Assembly (NCBI RefSeq): GCF_036373705.1
Contig: NC_089863.1
Span: forward strand, 24,601,917 to 24,665,916
Direction: 5' to 3'
Origin: Amia ocellicauda
Lineage: Eukaryota > Chordata > Actinopteri > Amiiformes > Amiidae
Length of the DNA stretch: 64,000 bases
How positions within the stretch are numbered: position 1 is the stretch's first letter; each line of letters starts with the position of its first letter. This document shows positions 12,201-24,500 of the stretch, piece after piece. Position numbers and translations under genes: made by a program. Under the pieces are notes generated by a model, which saw nothing but the letters and a program-made list of their open reading frames with translations, had not been told where the DNA came from and made no database searches.

Positions 12201-15200
12201 AAGACACACACACACACACACAGAGGGAGGGACAAGACACATCAGAGCAGAACAGGACGGTCAAAGCTAACGTGAGTTATTTCATTATAAATTGGGTGTA
12301 TGTATTCCTTTATTTGTAAAGAAGACACACACACACACACAGAGGGAGGGACAGACACACACACACACACAGAGGGAGGGACAAGACACACACACACAAA
12401 GAGGGAGGGACAAGACACACACACACACACACACACAAAGAGGGAGGGACAAGACACACACACACAGAGGGAGGGACAAGACACACACACACAGAAGGAG
12501 GGACAAGACACACACACACAAAGAGGGAGGGACAGACACATCAGAGCAGAACAGGACGGTCAAAGCTAACTTGAGTTATTTCATTATAAATTGGGTGTAT
12601 GTATTCCTTTATTTGTAAAGAAGACACACACACACAGAGGGAGGGACAGACACACACACACACACACAGAGGGAGGGACAAGACACACACACACAAAGAG
12701 GGAGGGACAAGACACACACACACACAGAGGGAGGGACAAGACACACACACACACACACAAAGAGGGAGGGACAGACACATCAGAGCAGAACAGGACGGTC
12801 AAAGCTAACGTGAGTTATTTCATTATAAATTGGGTGTATGTATTCCTTTATTTGTAAAGAAGACACACACACACACACAGAGGGAGGGACAGACACACAC
12901 ACACACAGAGGGAGGGACAAGACACACACACACAAAGAGGGAGGGACAAGACACACACACACACAGAGGGAGGGACAAGACACACACACACACACACAAA
13001 GAGGGAGGGACAGACACATCAGAGCAGAACAGGACGGTCAAAGCTAACGTGAGTTATTTCATTATAAATTGGGTGTATGTATTCCTTTATTTGTAAAGAA
13101 GACACACACACACACACAGAGGGAGGGACAGACACACACACACACAGAGGGAGGGACAAGACACACACACACACACAGAGGGAGGGACAGACACATCAGA
13201 GCAGAACAGGACGGTCAAAGCTAACGTGAGTTATTTCATTATAAATTGGGTGTATGTATTCCTTTATTTGTAAAGAAGACACACACACACACACAGAGGG
13301 AGGGACAAGACACACACACACACACAGAGGGAGGGACAGACACATCAGAGCAGAACAGGACGGTCAAAGCTAACGTGAGTTATTTCATTATAAATTGGGT
13401 GTATGTATTCCTTTATTTGTAAAGAAGACACACACACACACACAGAGGGAGGGACAGACACACACACACACAGAGGGAGGGACAAGACACACACACACAC
13501 ACAGAGGGAGGGACAGACACATCAGAGCAGAACAGGACGGTCAAAGCTAACGTGAGTTATTTCATTATAAATTGGGTGTATGTATTCCTTTATTTGTAAA
13601 GAAGACACACACACACACACAGAGGGAGGGACAGACACACACACACACAGAGGGAGGGACAAGACACACACACACAAAGAGGGAGGGACAAGACACACAC
13701 ACACACAGAGGGAGGGACAAGACACACACACACACACACACAAAGAGGGAGGGACAAGACACACACACACACAGAGGGAGGGACAAGACACACACACACA
13801 CACACACACACAAAGAGGGAGGGACAGACACATCAGAGCAGAACAGGACGGTCAAAGCTAACGTGAGTTATTTCATTATAAATTGGGTGTATGTATTCCT
13901 TTATTTGTAAAGAAGACACACACACACACACAGAGGGAGGGACAGACACACACACACACAGAGGGAGGGACAAGACACACACACACAAAGAGGGAGGGAC
14001 AAGACACACACACACACACAGAGGGAGGGACAAGACACACACACACACAGAGGGAGGGACAAGACACACACACACACACACAAAGAGGGAGGGACAGACA
14101 CATCAGAGCAGAACAGGACGGTCAAAGCTAACGTGAGTTATTTCATTATAAATTGGGTGTATGTATTCCTTTATTTGTAAAGAAGACACACACACACACA
14201 CAGAGGGAGGGACAGACACACACACACACAGAGGGAGGGACAAGACACACACACACACACAGAGGGAGGGACAGACACATCAGAGCAGAACAGGACGGTC
14301 AAAGCTAACGTGAGTTATTTCATTATAAATTGGGTGTATGTATTCCTTTATTTGTAAAGAAGACACACACACACACACAGAGGGAGGGACAGACACACAC
14401 ACACACAGAGGGAGGGACAAGACACACACACACAAAGAGGGAGGGACAAGACACACACACACACAGAGGGAGGGACAAGACACACACACACACACACACA
14501 CAAAGAGGGAGGGACAAGACACACACACACACAGAGGGAGGGACAAGACACACACACACACACACACACACAAAGAGGGAGGGACAGACACATCAGAGCA
14601 GAACAGGACGGTCAAAGCTAACGTGAGTTATTTCATTATAAATTGGGTGTATGTATTCCTTTATTTGTAAAGAAGACACACACACACACACAGAGGGAGG
14701 GACAGACACACACACACACAGAGGGAGGGACAAGACACACACACACACACAGAGGGAGGGACAGACACATCAGAGCAGAACAGGACGGTCAAAGCTAACG
14801 TGAGTTATTTCATTATAAATTGGGTGTATGTATTCCTTTATTTGTAAAGAAGACACACACACACACACAGAGGGAGGGACAGACACACACACACACAGAG
14901 GGAGGGACAAGACACACACACACAAAGAGGGAGGGACAAGACACACACACACACAGAGGGAGGGACAAGACACACACACACACACACACACAAAGAGGGA
15001 GGGACAAGACACACACACACACAGAGGGAGGGACAAGACACACACACACACACACACACACACAAAGAGGGAGGGACAGACACATCAGAGCAGAACAGGA
15101 CGGTCAAAGCTAACGTGAGTTATTTCATTATAAATTGGGTGTATGTATTCCTTTATTTGTAAAGAAGACACACACACACACACAGAGGGAGGGACAGACA

Positions 15201-15312
15201 CACACACACAAAGAGGGAGGGACAGACACATCAGAGCAGAACAGGACGGTCAAAGCTAACGTGAGTTATTTCATTATAAATTGGGTGTATGTATTCCTTT
15301 ATTTGTAAAGAA
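8430..15312. repeat. (CA)n/GAGGGAGGGACA macrosatellite field
   Basis: The left part (8,430-9,780) is (CA)n broken by GAGGGACAGACACG and GAGGAAGGGACAGACATGCTGAAA variants. The right part (9,780-15,312) adds a unique ~86-bp core (starts ATCAGAGCAGAACAGG, ends TTTATTTGTAAAGAAG), repeated about 25 times at spacings of ~146-315 bp. Core starts lie at about 9,783, 9,989, 10,228, 10,406, 10,553, 10,730, 11,045, 11,278, 11,591, 11,828, 12,004, 12,240, 12,540, 12,779, 13,018, 13,196, 13,343, 13,520, 13,831, 14,101, 14,279, 14,591, 14,768, 15,085 and 15,229. The cores are almost identical, so amplification is recent. Long open frames here are repeat artefacts. Confidence 0.95.
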
Positions 15313-15950
15313 GCGGTTGCCGTCGCCATCGTCCGGTGCAGACATTTTGGGGGGGAAGGGGCAAACAATAGTGCCAGCCTACAGCACAGCTGAGCAGAGG
15401 AGTGAGGAAGACATAGCGACGAGGTGCAGGGACGGGAGAGGTTCAGTTAACGTGTCCATTGACAAGATTAATGAATGACTACATTAATACAGCAGATCTG
15501 GGTTTCCTCTAAAACATAAGGACTGGATTCATAAACGCGTCCATAAACGCCATGACTGAGACGCGCACTTTAGTTCAATTAAAGCTGCTCTATTGTATCC
15601 GGATGATTAATGTGAAACGTGTGGATTGTGTTTCAACTGTAACTTGCGCTGGTTAAGGATCTGATAAGTACATTATAAATAATACGTCAAAAAGTATCGT
15701 TTGCAGTTACAAATCTGTAGTAAGAGTAATAAGTGAAGGGAGTCACGCTGTGCCGTTTAAAATACATATATACCAGCACAAATGATGACGATAATAATAT
15801 CAAAACATATTCGCCATCTCTGAACAGAAACATGTGTTTATTACGCTGTTTACACTCATGAGAAAAAAAAATGTGTACAAAAGTCCTCCACACGTCAGGA
15901 TGTGGTTTTAAGTGTTTCCTGTCTCAACACGAAACAAACCAAACCCACAG
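15313..15950. other. Unique spacer after the macrosatellite
   Basis: The last core runs straight into a short GC-rich unique segment (15,313-15,350) and then ordinary AT-rich DNA. I see no exon with credible splice sites and coding similarity here. Confidence 0.4.
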
Positions 15951-15959
15951 TCCGATGAA

Positions 15960-16255
15960 AGACCTCAGCAGCCCCCTACCGAGCTCTCAATTACTTAATT
16001 GAACGTTAATTGAAGTAACAATCTGCTTAGATTTTACTTTTTAAATGGTGTAAGAAAATAGTTGTTTCTTCAATACGTTTTTTAATATAATTCTATACTT
16101 AACCCAAAACCCCTACTGTTTAAAATAATTAAAAGTCTCTGATTTAGGAAATTATTAGTTCAATTAAGGGTTCAATGGAATAATTAAGAGCTGGGTTGGA
16201 ACAAAAACCAGCAGGGTAGGGGCTCCTCCAGGACTGGTTTGTGAACCACTGGGTT
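15960..16255 (-). repeat. AT-rich inverted-repeat (MITE-like) element, copy 1
   Basis: The stretch is rich in CAATTACTTAATTGAA and AATTAAGGGTTCAAT motifs and ends in GTTGGAACAAAAACCAGCAG. The same sequence in the opposite orientation occurs at 35,450-35,680, with partial copies near 34,735-34,930, 39,822-39,915 and 50,450-50,705. The two ends are related as inverted repeats and there is no coding capacity, so a non-autonomous DNA element is the best guess. Confidence 0.55.
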
Positions 16256-16989
16256 AGAGAGACTTGAAATGGAAGAGACTGCACCACAAGCCAGAAAAAG
16301 TCTGTATTTGACTGGGTTCAATTCAATACAGTTGTGACAAATATATATTTAAAGTCCAGTAGATAACACTTAATTATTTAGCCAACACGATTAATCTAAG
16401 TACATTTAATATTTAAAAAAAGCATATTGATCGTTAAGTACATTTCTTATGCATAGGTGTGTCTCAATTTTTATTAATTATTAGTCATTTTGTTGATTTT
16501 ACTCAAGATGACTTGCAAGTATTAATAATAATGTGTGCAAAATGTTTTGTGTATAAAACATAACAAAAACAGACCTCATAGTGATTTATTGTATTTTGTA
16601 TTTGTTTGGCAGACATACCCAACTGGTTGTTATATAGATTCATATGTAGTATAGATCTATATCCCAGCATCATATAAGACGTGTCGATTGTTTGGCTCTT
16701 ACTGCGTGGTGTATGCATTTATTTTTGAAGCTCTCAGGAAAAAACGCATTTAAAACTTCACAGTTGCTTTTTAAAATCTGTTTAATCTCCACCTGGCCTG
16801 GAGAATGAGAGTGGAGGTCGTTCCACCATTTGCAAACATGGCAAAACCAGCCGCCGTTAGCTTCGATATCATACAGGTAACCCTAAATCCAATTGCTGTA
16901 CCCCTTCTCCTCCTGCTTTGACCTTGGATTTCTGCCTTCTTCATCTGCCCTCTTATCCATTCCACAGTTTCTGCTAAAAATAGAAAGAT

Positions 16990-17560
16990 TTTTGGGCCAG
17001 AAGGCTGAAATTGGCTTATTTGCAGCTTATTTATTTTTCCAAGTTGAATATTTAGCAATGGAAGTAACAGGTTAAATCACCTTGGGCCACTAATGTCTGT
17101 GGATTCATGACACGGGGCATTTTCTCTACCAGGTCCAAGTGTATTTAGACCGGCCCAACGTGGCTTTCAGTGGCAAAACAGCGGGTAAACATGCCACCTA
17201 TGCCATTCACTCAGCTTCTTATTCACCCAGCTTCCTATTCAGTGCACATGTTTATTTATCCAAGTTGAATATTTAGGTCTGTAGATAAATGTTTAATTCA
17301 CCTTGTCCTACTACTTCTCTGCGGTTTCCTGACGGAGGATTAGTTTTCTGACAGATGCAAGTGTATTTAGCCTGGCCCTATGTGATTCCCAATGGCAAAG
17401 TAGTGGGTATGCATGACACATATGCCTGACAGCAAAATAATTATTAGCCCTGAAGTTAACAGATAACTCACCTTGGTTCACTTTGTCTGTGCAATCCGGA
17501 CAAGGGGCGTTTCCACAAGCTCCAAGTCTTTTAGGCTGGCCCAACGCAGTCTCCAGTTAC
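16990..17560 (+). repeat. Local ~180-bp tandem repeat family
   Basis: Three related units (about 17,030-17,245, 17,250-17,440 and 17,440-17,560) share CACCTTG, a TGTCTGTG/TCTGCGG stretch, AAGTGTATTTAG-CTGGCCC and GGCAAA-AGTGGGTA motifs. An inverted copy lies at 18,240-18,440. Origin is unknown and no coding potential is seen. Confidence 0.6.
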
Positions 17561-17679
17561 ATATGTGTATACAGGGCCTCCTCAAGTTTTTTGGCCACAT
17601 GCTTCTACAATAAAAAAACAATATAAAATACTGTGTTTTTAATTAGAAATAAACATTATAATAATAATTATTAATAATT

Positions 17680-17820
17680 TGGCTGACTCTTTTATCGAAA
17701 GCAACGTTACATTTGTTCCCATTTATACAGCTGGGGGGCATTTTACTGGAGCAATCTACATGAAGTACCTCAGTCAATTGTACAGCTGTGTGCCCCCCCA
17801 CCAGGGATTCAGCTTCAACA
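17680..17820 (+). repeat. Interspersed repeat, copy A
   Basis: The sequence around CCATTTATACAGCTGGG, then TTTTACTGGAGCAATCTA and GAAGTACCT, is shared in the same orientation with 38,395-38,535. Two copies in one window show a dispersed repeat; its class is not established. Confidence 0.6.
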
Positions 17821-18239
17821 GCAACATAAAAATGTAACCTCTGAGAACAATACAAAGTATAGTAAATCAATAAAAAGTATATAAAATAGGACAGTACAGA
17901 CATAAGATAAGGAATTCATATACTGTAGGGTACTGTTGTTGATTTCCCTTATCAGCAAATCAACAATAGTAATAAGTTACACAAGCTCATCAGGAGAGGA
18001 GATCGATAAGTATGATTTAGTGGGACACACTGTGATAGAATCAAACATAATAAAAACTGCCCTGAAATATAAAGACTTCATGGATGAGTAGACAAAAACA
18101 AGAGGCAATTTAACAAAAATAATATGAATACACATTTTTGTGTGTGACCAAATGCTTTTATTGAGGGATATCGGTACAAATAACAGTATAAAAAGTAACA
18201 ATACAAGTATTTCCCCATTTTAAAGGTTTCCCAACCCCC

Positions 18240-18440
18240 AAGACAAAGGCATATGTGTCATGTTTCCCTGAAAATGACATTGAGCCGACTAAATACACTC
18301 AGGTCTGGGTAGAGACCTTACCCCTTGTCATGAATCTGCAGAGACATTAGTGGCCCAAGATGAATTAACCCATTCATTTCATTGCTAAATATTCAACTAT
18401 TCAATAAATAAGCTGCGAATAAGAAGCCAACTTCAGCCTC
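18240..18440 (-). repeat. Inverted copy of the ~180-bp local repeat
   Basis: Read on the minus strand, this stretch matches 17,000-17,215: the TTGAATATTTAGCAATG block, then TTGGGCCACTAATGTCT, then GTGTATTTAG-CGGC. It lies about 1 kb from the direct copies and just upstream of the immunoglobulin gene's first exon. Confidence 0.6.
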
Positions 18441-18520
18441 GCCCCTCCGTCCCTCTGTAGCTCTGCGGTCTGCAAAACCCCTGATTCTTTCATTTCCTTA
18501 CTTGCAGGTTTCCCTCAAGG

Positions 18521-18590
18521 ATGCATCATTTTGTCTGTGGAGTGTCTCTCTTTTGCCAGTGGGGTGTCGTGGCCTTGTCCCTAAGTTTGG
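18521..18590 (+). CDS. Signal-peptide exon of the Ig receptor
   Basis: The ATG at 18,521 opens 23 codons with a hydrophobic core, ending at a GTGAGT donor in phase 1. The one leftover G completes an alanine codon with the first two bases of the next exon. Preceding in-frame sequence has no better start. Confidence 0.65.
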
Positions 18591-21500
18591 GTGAGTTCTG
18601 ATTTAAAAAGAAACTTGAACAAGGGTTTGTGTTTCAGGCACAGTTCAGTGATTATCTCTAACTATGAACTCTTGCAGTGCGCGGTCACTCTATAGAAATG
18701 GTGTGTGTGTTATGACTCAGTATCACTGATGACTGAATCGTTGTGGACACTTAATTAGCTGAAATGAAAATTGATATGCAGGTTGGATTTTTTTGTCTGT
18801 GATTGGCTAAACTAGAACGTACCTTTTGTGTAGTGCCAGTTTCCGCAGATCTGCACGAAATCTGCTTCACCAAGTATTGACTCATGTGGAGGGTGGAGAC
18901 TTTATCCAATTATTTCAGTTTTGTATTTTTAATATATGATTTTCAACAAAGTTTTTCCACTTAACAGTGTGGTATGGTGTGTATGTCAGTGTAAAACACA
19001 TCTTCATTTAAATTCATGAAACCAAGGCACTGATAACAAAATATTAAACAAGTTCAAGGGGGTGTAGACTTTCTATAGCCAATGTGTGTGTAGATATACA
19101 GTTAGGTCAATAAATATTTGCACAGTGATACAGTTGTCATAATTTTGGCTCTGTATGTCGCCACAATGGATTTGAAAGGAAACAATCAAGATGTGCTTTA
19201 AGTGTAGACTTTCATCTTTAATTTGAGGTAGTTACATCCAGGAATTACACCCATTTGTATACGTGGTCCTCCCAATCTGAGGGGCTCAAAAGTATTTGGA
19301 CAATTGGCTGCTCAGCTGTTCCATGGCCAGGTGTGTGTTATTCCCTCACTTAGCAAACAACACAACAGTGCAGAGTACACATGGGATTAAAGAGAAGCAC
19401 ACGGATTTGGTGCCCTTTTAAGGGTACAGAGGGGTTTGTCAGCTTAAGGGGTTACATTTTGTTAACAAAAAATGTATCTCCAATTGTTTATTTGTTCTAA
19501 GCCTTAATTTCAGAGTACATTGAGACATTAAACTGTGTACACTTCAATACAAACTGGAAAAATTGAGGTGTTCTAAAACTTTTGACCGGTAGTGTAGGTC
19601 GAGGCTCTGACTAGGCCACTCAAGGACAGTTATTTTATAGACATTTTTTATAAAGCGCATCAGACCACGCAGTGGCTTCAGAGAGCTCTACAAACAACAT
19701 TTAAAATGAAGAAAATAACCACAGGGAGGGATAGAAAAACAGGGCAGGCGATATACGATTTTACACAGGTGGAGGTCACTAATAGGCAGTGAAAGGGGGG
19801 TATAGACTTTCTATAGGCAAGATGGGGAGAAATGTTCTCCCCCAATAGATATGTGGACAAGGATCAGTCAGGGCCTGATTTAAGTAGAATAATTAATAGC
19901 AGACAGTTTATTCAGCAATGATGAAGCGGTCCGGACACGGCCAGCCGGGAGGCTCATGTGACGTTTTTCTGAAGAACATGCTGTCATATAGGAGATGTCC
20001 TTGTCACATTCTTCTTGGTCATTTGACCTCTGTATGACCTTAAAATACCTGTTTATTCTAAAATTAGCTACACAGACACTAAACTGAGCCTGGCCTACCC
20101 AGAGCAATACACAAAGCTGAAATGCACACAATTTTGCACAAATTATATAGTTGGCATTTAGACAGGGCAGTGTCCCACAGCAAGTGTGTATGTGTGTAGC
20201 CCCATTCACACTGAAATGGCAGCAAAATGCAGGCAATGTTTGCCTGCTTTTTTCCTGTTGCTCCCCCCATTCACACTGGCTTTCAGGAGGGAAAGCAAAT
20301 GATACATCAATCTAGGTGCGTAGTCCTGCTATGACCGGGTCACCAGGCTGTATGGTTGTGTTTTGCGGTGTGGACACTGGACCCAGTGCTCACAGGATTT
20401 GAACCAGTGAACCCAGTATGAGACTCGGCTCTCGGTTCATGATTGCGTGATGAGAGCCATTGTGTGGGTCTTGACATACACTGCAGCAAAGTTTATTTGC
20501 AAATATATTTACAACTACAGATCACGTTGCTCACCACGGCAAATACTTCAGGTTTATGCATCTATATCAGTAGCCGATAATGTAGTTTCTCACTTTGATG
20601 GCGCAGATCTGTGTAGCTCACAGGACCCAAGGATCTGTATTTTGGTCTGATTGTCTCTTCCTCTCTCCCTTTCTCTTCCCAGCTGGGTCCAGTTCGTTGT
20701 CTGTGAGAGCGGGGGACTCTGTGACTCTGTTCTGTAATGGATCAGACACAGACCTGGTGCTGTGGCAGACTCCAGACCACCATGTCTGTCACTTCAACTT
20801 TGGGAAATGTCTCCCAGCAGCAGCTTATGTGGACAGATTGGAATCTATAGGAGCCCTGAAGACGGGCAACTTCTCTGTGACCATTCACAACATCCAGCCC
20901 TCGGATGAGGGCCTATACGAGTGCTCCACAGATGAGCAGGCAGGCCAGAGCACGTTGCTTGGGGGAGTGCATGTCATAGTCTTCAGTAAGTACATTTCCA
21001 TTACATTTTCAGTAAGTTAATTTATATTTCGTAGCTGACGCACTCCAAGAAACTTACAATCCTTACAATAGATCAGTTTAGATTTACGCATATTTAATAA
21101 TACTGCCTCCTACTCAAGTCTCAGCACTGTACATACACCCCCCACACACACACACGTGCACCCCAGTGTCCTGGCTCTGTCTGTCCGATCTCCAATCCTC
21201 CCTTTGTCCTCTCTCTGCAGGCCGTGAGGAGACCACCTCGGTCTCCTATGGGGAGCCACTGAGACTCCGTCTGTACAGCAGGGAAGCTGTGACAGTGCAG
21301 TTTAACCCTGCAGGTGCCAGGGCCTCTCTCCCAGTGTGTGCTGTAGAGGGCGGCACCGTGACCCCTGACCCTGCGTATAGGACCCGAGTCTCCATGCGGG
21401 AGCAGGAGGTCACTCTGTCTGCACTGACCTTCACTGACCAGGGCTCCTACACAGTGCTGGACTCCTACACACAGTTACCCATCAGCACAATGACCATCAG

Positions 21501-24500
21501 TGTAAGAGGTAGGACAGACTGGGGTCTGCGTGTGTCTGTTCTTAACCTACCCTGTATGATCAGTATCGTAAAAGTGAGATTTTCTTATGTTCAGTGGTCA
21601 CTCCCCCTCAAGTCTTAGGAGTAAACCAGCAGAAATATCTCCTGGAATATAGAGGTTTCAGTAGTTTGTTTGTTCAGAGCAGGGCTTTGGGATGCGCAGG
21701 GCAGAGAGCAGGCCTGTGTCAGCTACTGGGTTCATGTCATGATGAACCCTTTCCAGTCAATAGAGAACCATTACCGAGTGGGAAGACTATACGAGAGCTA
21801 TCGTGAGTCCTGACACCTGATAACCCCAATCTCAATATAGCAAGCGCAGCAGAGCCTCACAGTGCCTGAGGGCAAGCCAAATGTAGTGCCCAAGTGCCCA
21901 GCATGGGGTGCAGCCGGTCCACCAAGTTGAGGCGGTAGAACCTTGTGAAGGTCTGTTGACCGGAACAGGTCGCAGCATTACACAAGTCGTCAAGTGAGTG
22001 GCCATTAAAAGAGAGCCCTTGTCATGGCCTGTCCCTTGCTGAGTGCGCTGAGATGTGTTCAGGCATGGGGACTTTAGCTTTCTCGTAGGTGAGCCAGATG
22101 CCAGTGCGCCAGTCGTTGTTTGGAAACAGCCCGCCCTCTAGTGGTAGCACCGTGGCAGACAAACAGCTAATCAGATCCTTTCCATGCAGCACTTCAGGGC
22201 CCTGACAGGGCAGAGTGTGTGTAGTCTGCAGTCCCCATCCGACAAATATGGAGGGGGGTGAAAAGTCTCCAGGACAATTGGTTCATTTATGTGAAACGTT
22301 TACACAACCTTGGGCAGGAAGGCCGGATTCATCCTCAGAGTGACTGTCGTTGCTTCCTGAGAAGATCAGACAGACTTTATCCACAGACATGGGCGTGAAT
22401 TTCACCGATTCTCCTTTTCCGCTACAAGGAAGGCCACCTTGAGTGAGAGATAACAGAGCTCTGTTGTTGAGATGGGCTCAAAGGGAGCACCGCTAAGCCC
22501 TTTTAGATCCAATTCCAAGTCCCATGCAGGAATTGAGTTCTTCAATGGTGGTTTGAGCTGCCTGGCCTTCAGTAACTGAGTAGCCAGAAAGTGGGCTCCT
22601 GGCGAGACAGAATCGATTTTGTGTCGTGGCATGATAATATTGTTGCCAGATAAACTTTGAGGTGGATGCAGACTTGCCTTCCTCTAGCAGATCCTGCAGG
22701 AAGCATAGTATTGTTGCTATGGGATATGACACAGGGTCCACTTGGGGTGCTACTGGAGTCCGTCCGCTTGGCTGAGCAAGTCTTTGCATTGTGAGAGCTG
22801 CCAGGGTTCTGCACTGAGCGTCTGCGCCAGTGCTGCAAATCATAGCTGTCCTGGGTGCAGGCTTGCCAAGTGTCCGGTAGGTCTGTTGGGAGGTTGTCAT
22901 GCTGCGCCATCACCGGGGGCTTCCGTATGTCATCCTGGCCTTTAGGTCTTCAGCCGGAGAGCTTGCCTTGTCCTCCCTTGCATCTGGGGCCATCGAAGGT
23001 TTTACTGCAGGGCTCCACTCAGCTGTGGCCTCTGGAGGGGCGTTGCCGGCCTGGGTCACGTCTGTCTAGCTGATGGTGGTAAGGCCAGCGGAATTGCGGC
23101 ATTCGCCTCCTTTTCTGTTGTAAATCGGCATATTTTGATGGTGCCTCTTTCGCCTTCGCTGACCATTCTAGAGAGTGGTTGACGGTCTCCCCAAATGTCT
23201 GTCCCGGGGTGATGAGGGCTTCCAACAGAACAGATTTCTCCATGTCCTGAAGCTTGGCCTGGGTCTGCCACAGGAGTCGTCGGGCTGCCACCATGACCGC
23301 GAGGGACCTCCCCATGTCCTTGCCCCCCTCACGCAGCAGGTCAGTGAGGTTGGCCGAGACCGAGCTCTTCGGCAGTTCCTCTTGAGGGGTGTTCTCCCAT
23401 CTGCTGGGCCAGGTGCCCCACGTACTGGGTTAGGATCATCTGCACAGAAGTCTCGGCAGCGTAGGCCTTGTGCAGCATGGCGTCCGTCGTCCTGCACTGT
23501 TTGTTAGGACAAAGGGGCTCTTTGACTAACTGTGCATCAGCCTGGACCAGACACGCCACCGAGTCCCCTATCGTAACCCAGGGCTTTCTGCTCCACCCCT
23601 GCCATTGCATACATGGCCTCCGCAATTATGAAGGTCGCAGGTGCTGAGGCCAGGCATGACCATGTGGACTGGACGATGTCAGATGACAGGAGGAGACTTT
23701 TCACAGGCGTCGAGGGTGGGTCTTCCTCCTGCCAGCAGGGCCCCAATTGAGCAGCTTTGGTATAAGCTTTCACTGTTCAGAAGGCTCTTCCCGTTCGGTA
23801 ATGGCTGTCTTTCGACTTGAAAGGGATAAAATATTCAGGCTCTGAATTGTATTTATATATTTATTTAAAAATATACAGTATAAAATTATAGATCAAACAT
23901 AATACAATTACAGGTTCTGAATATTGAGGGTTGGATATTGGATGGTTTAGCTGTATTAAAAAAACATGTGTTACGCTATCCTAAGGGTTGTGACATTTGG
24001 AATTATTGAATTAAATAATAAATCATGAGGATCCCCTGAGGATCTGTGAAAATATTTCAAATGCACGTCTCTACTGCCCAATGGAGAGAGTGCTGCGGCC
24101 GGCCTGCACAGTAAGGACGTGACTGCATCCGTGCATCCTGACATTGACCTCCCTGTCCTGTCTCTGCTCCTCTCAGCTCACACAGAAAACCTCACCCTGC
24201 AGGCTGGAGCCCCTCTCTCCCTCCCTCTCCACTCCCGTGCTGCAGTGGAGGTGCTGTTTGCTCCAGTAGCAGGGGGAGCCTCCATCTCAGTGTGGAGAGG
24301 AGTGGAGAGGGGCGCAGTGAACCACCTTGGCCCCGGGTACGAGCACAGAGTGTCAGTGCGGGACGGATCTCTGACCCTGCCTTCACTCACAGCAGCTGAC
24401 CAGGGTCAGTACACCGTGAGGGAGTCCGGGACCAACCAGACCATCGGCACTGTCTCCGTCTCTGTGGCAGGTGAGGCTTGTGGGGGGTACTTCTGTTCTA

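Noticed and set aside
9783..15312. CRISPR-like spacing of identical cores
   Set aside because: Cores are far longer than CRISPR repeats, the spacers are simple-sequence repeats, and the context is vertebrate. It is a macrosatellite.
15313..15345. A minus-strand ATG followed by 12 open codons into the macrosatellite core, considered as PSMD4 exon 1
   Set aside because: The peptide does not resemble the conserved PSMD4 amino terminus and there is no donor in the right phase.
22493..23773. Several minus-strand open frames that could pass for a host gene
   Set aside because: Their translations fit DIRS gag and tyrosine recombinase in broken frames, bounded by inverted ends, so they are mobile-element remains.
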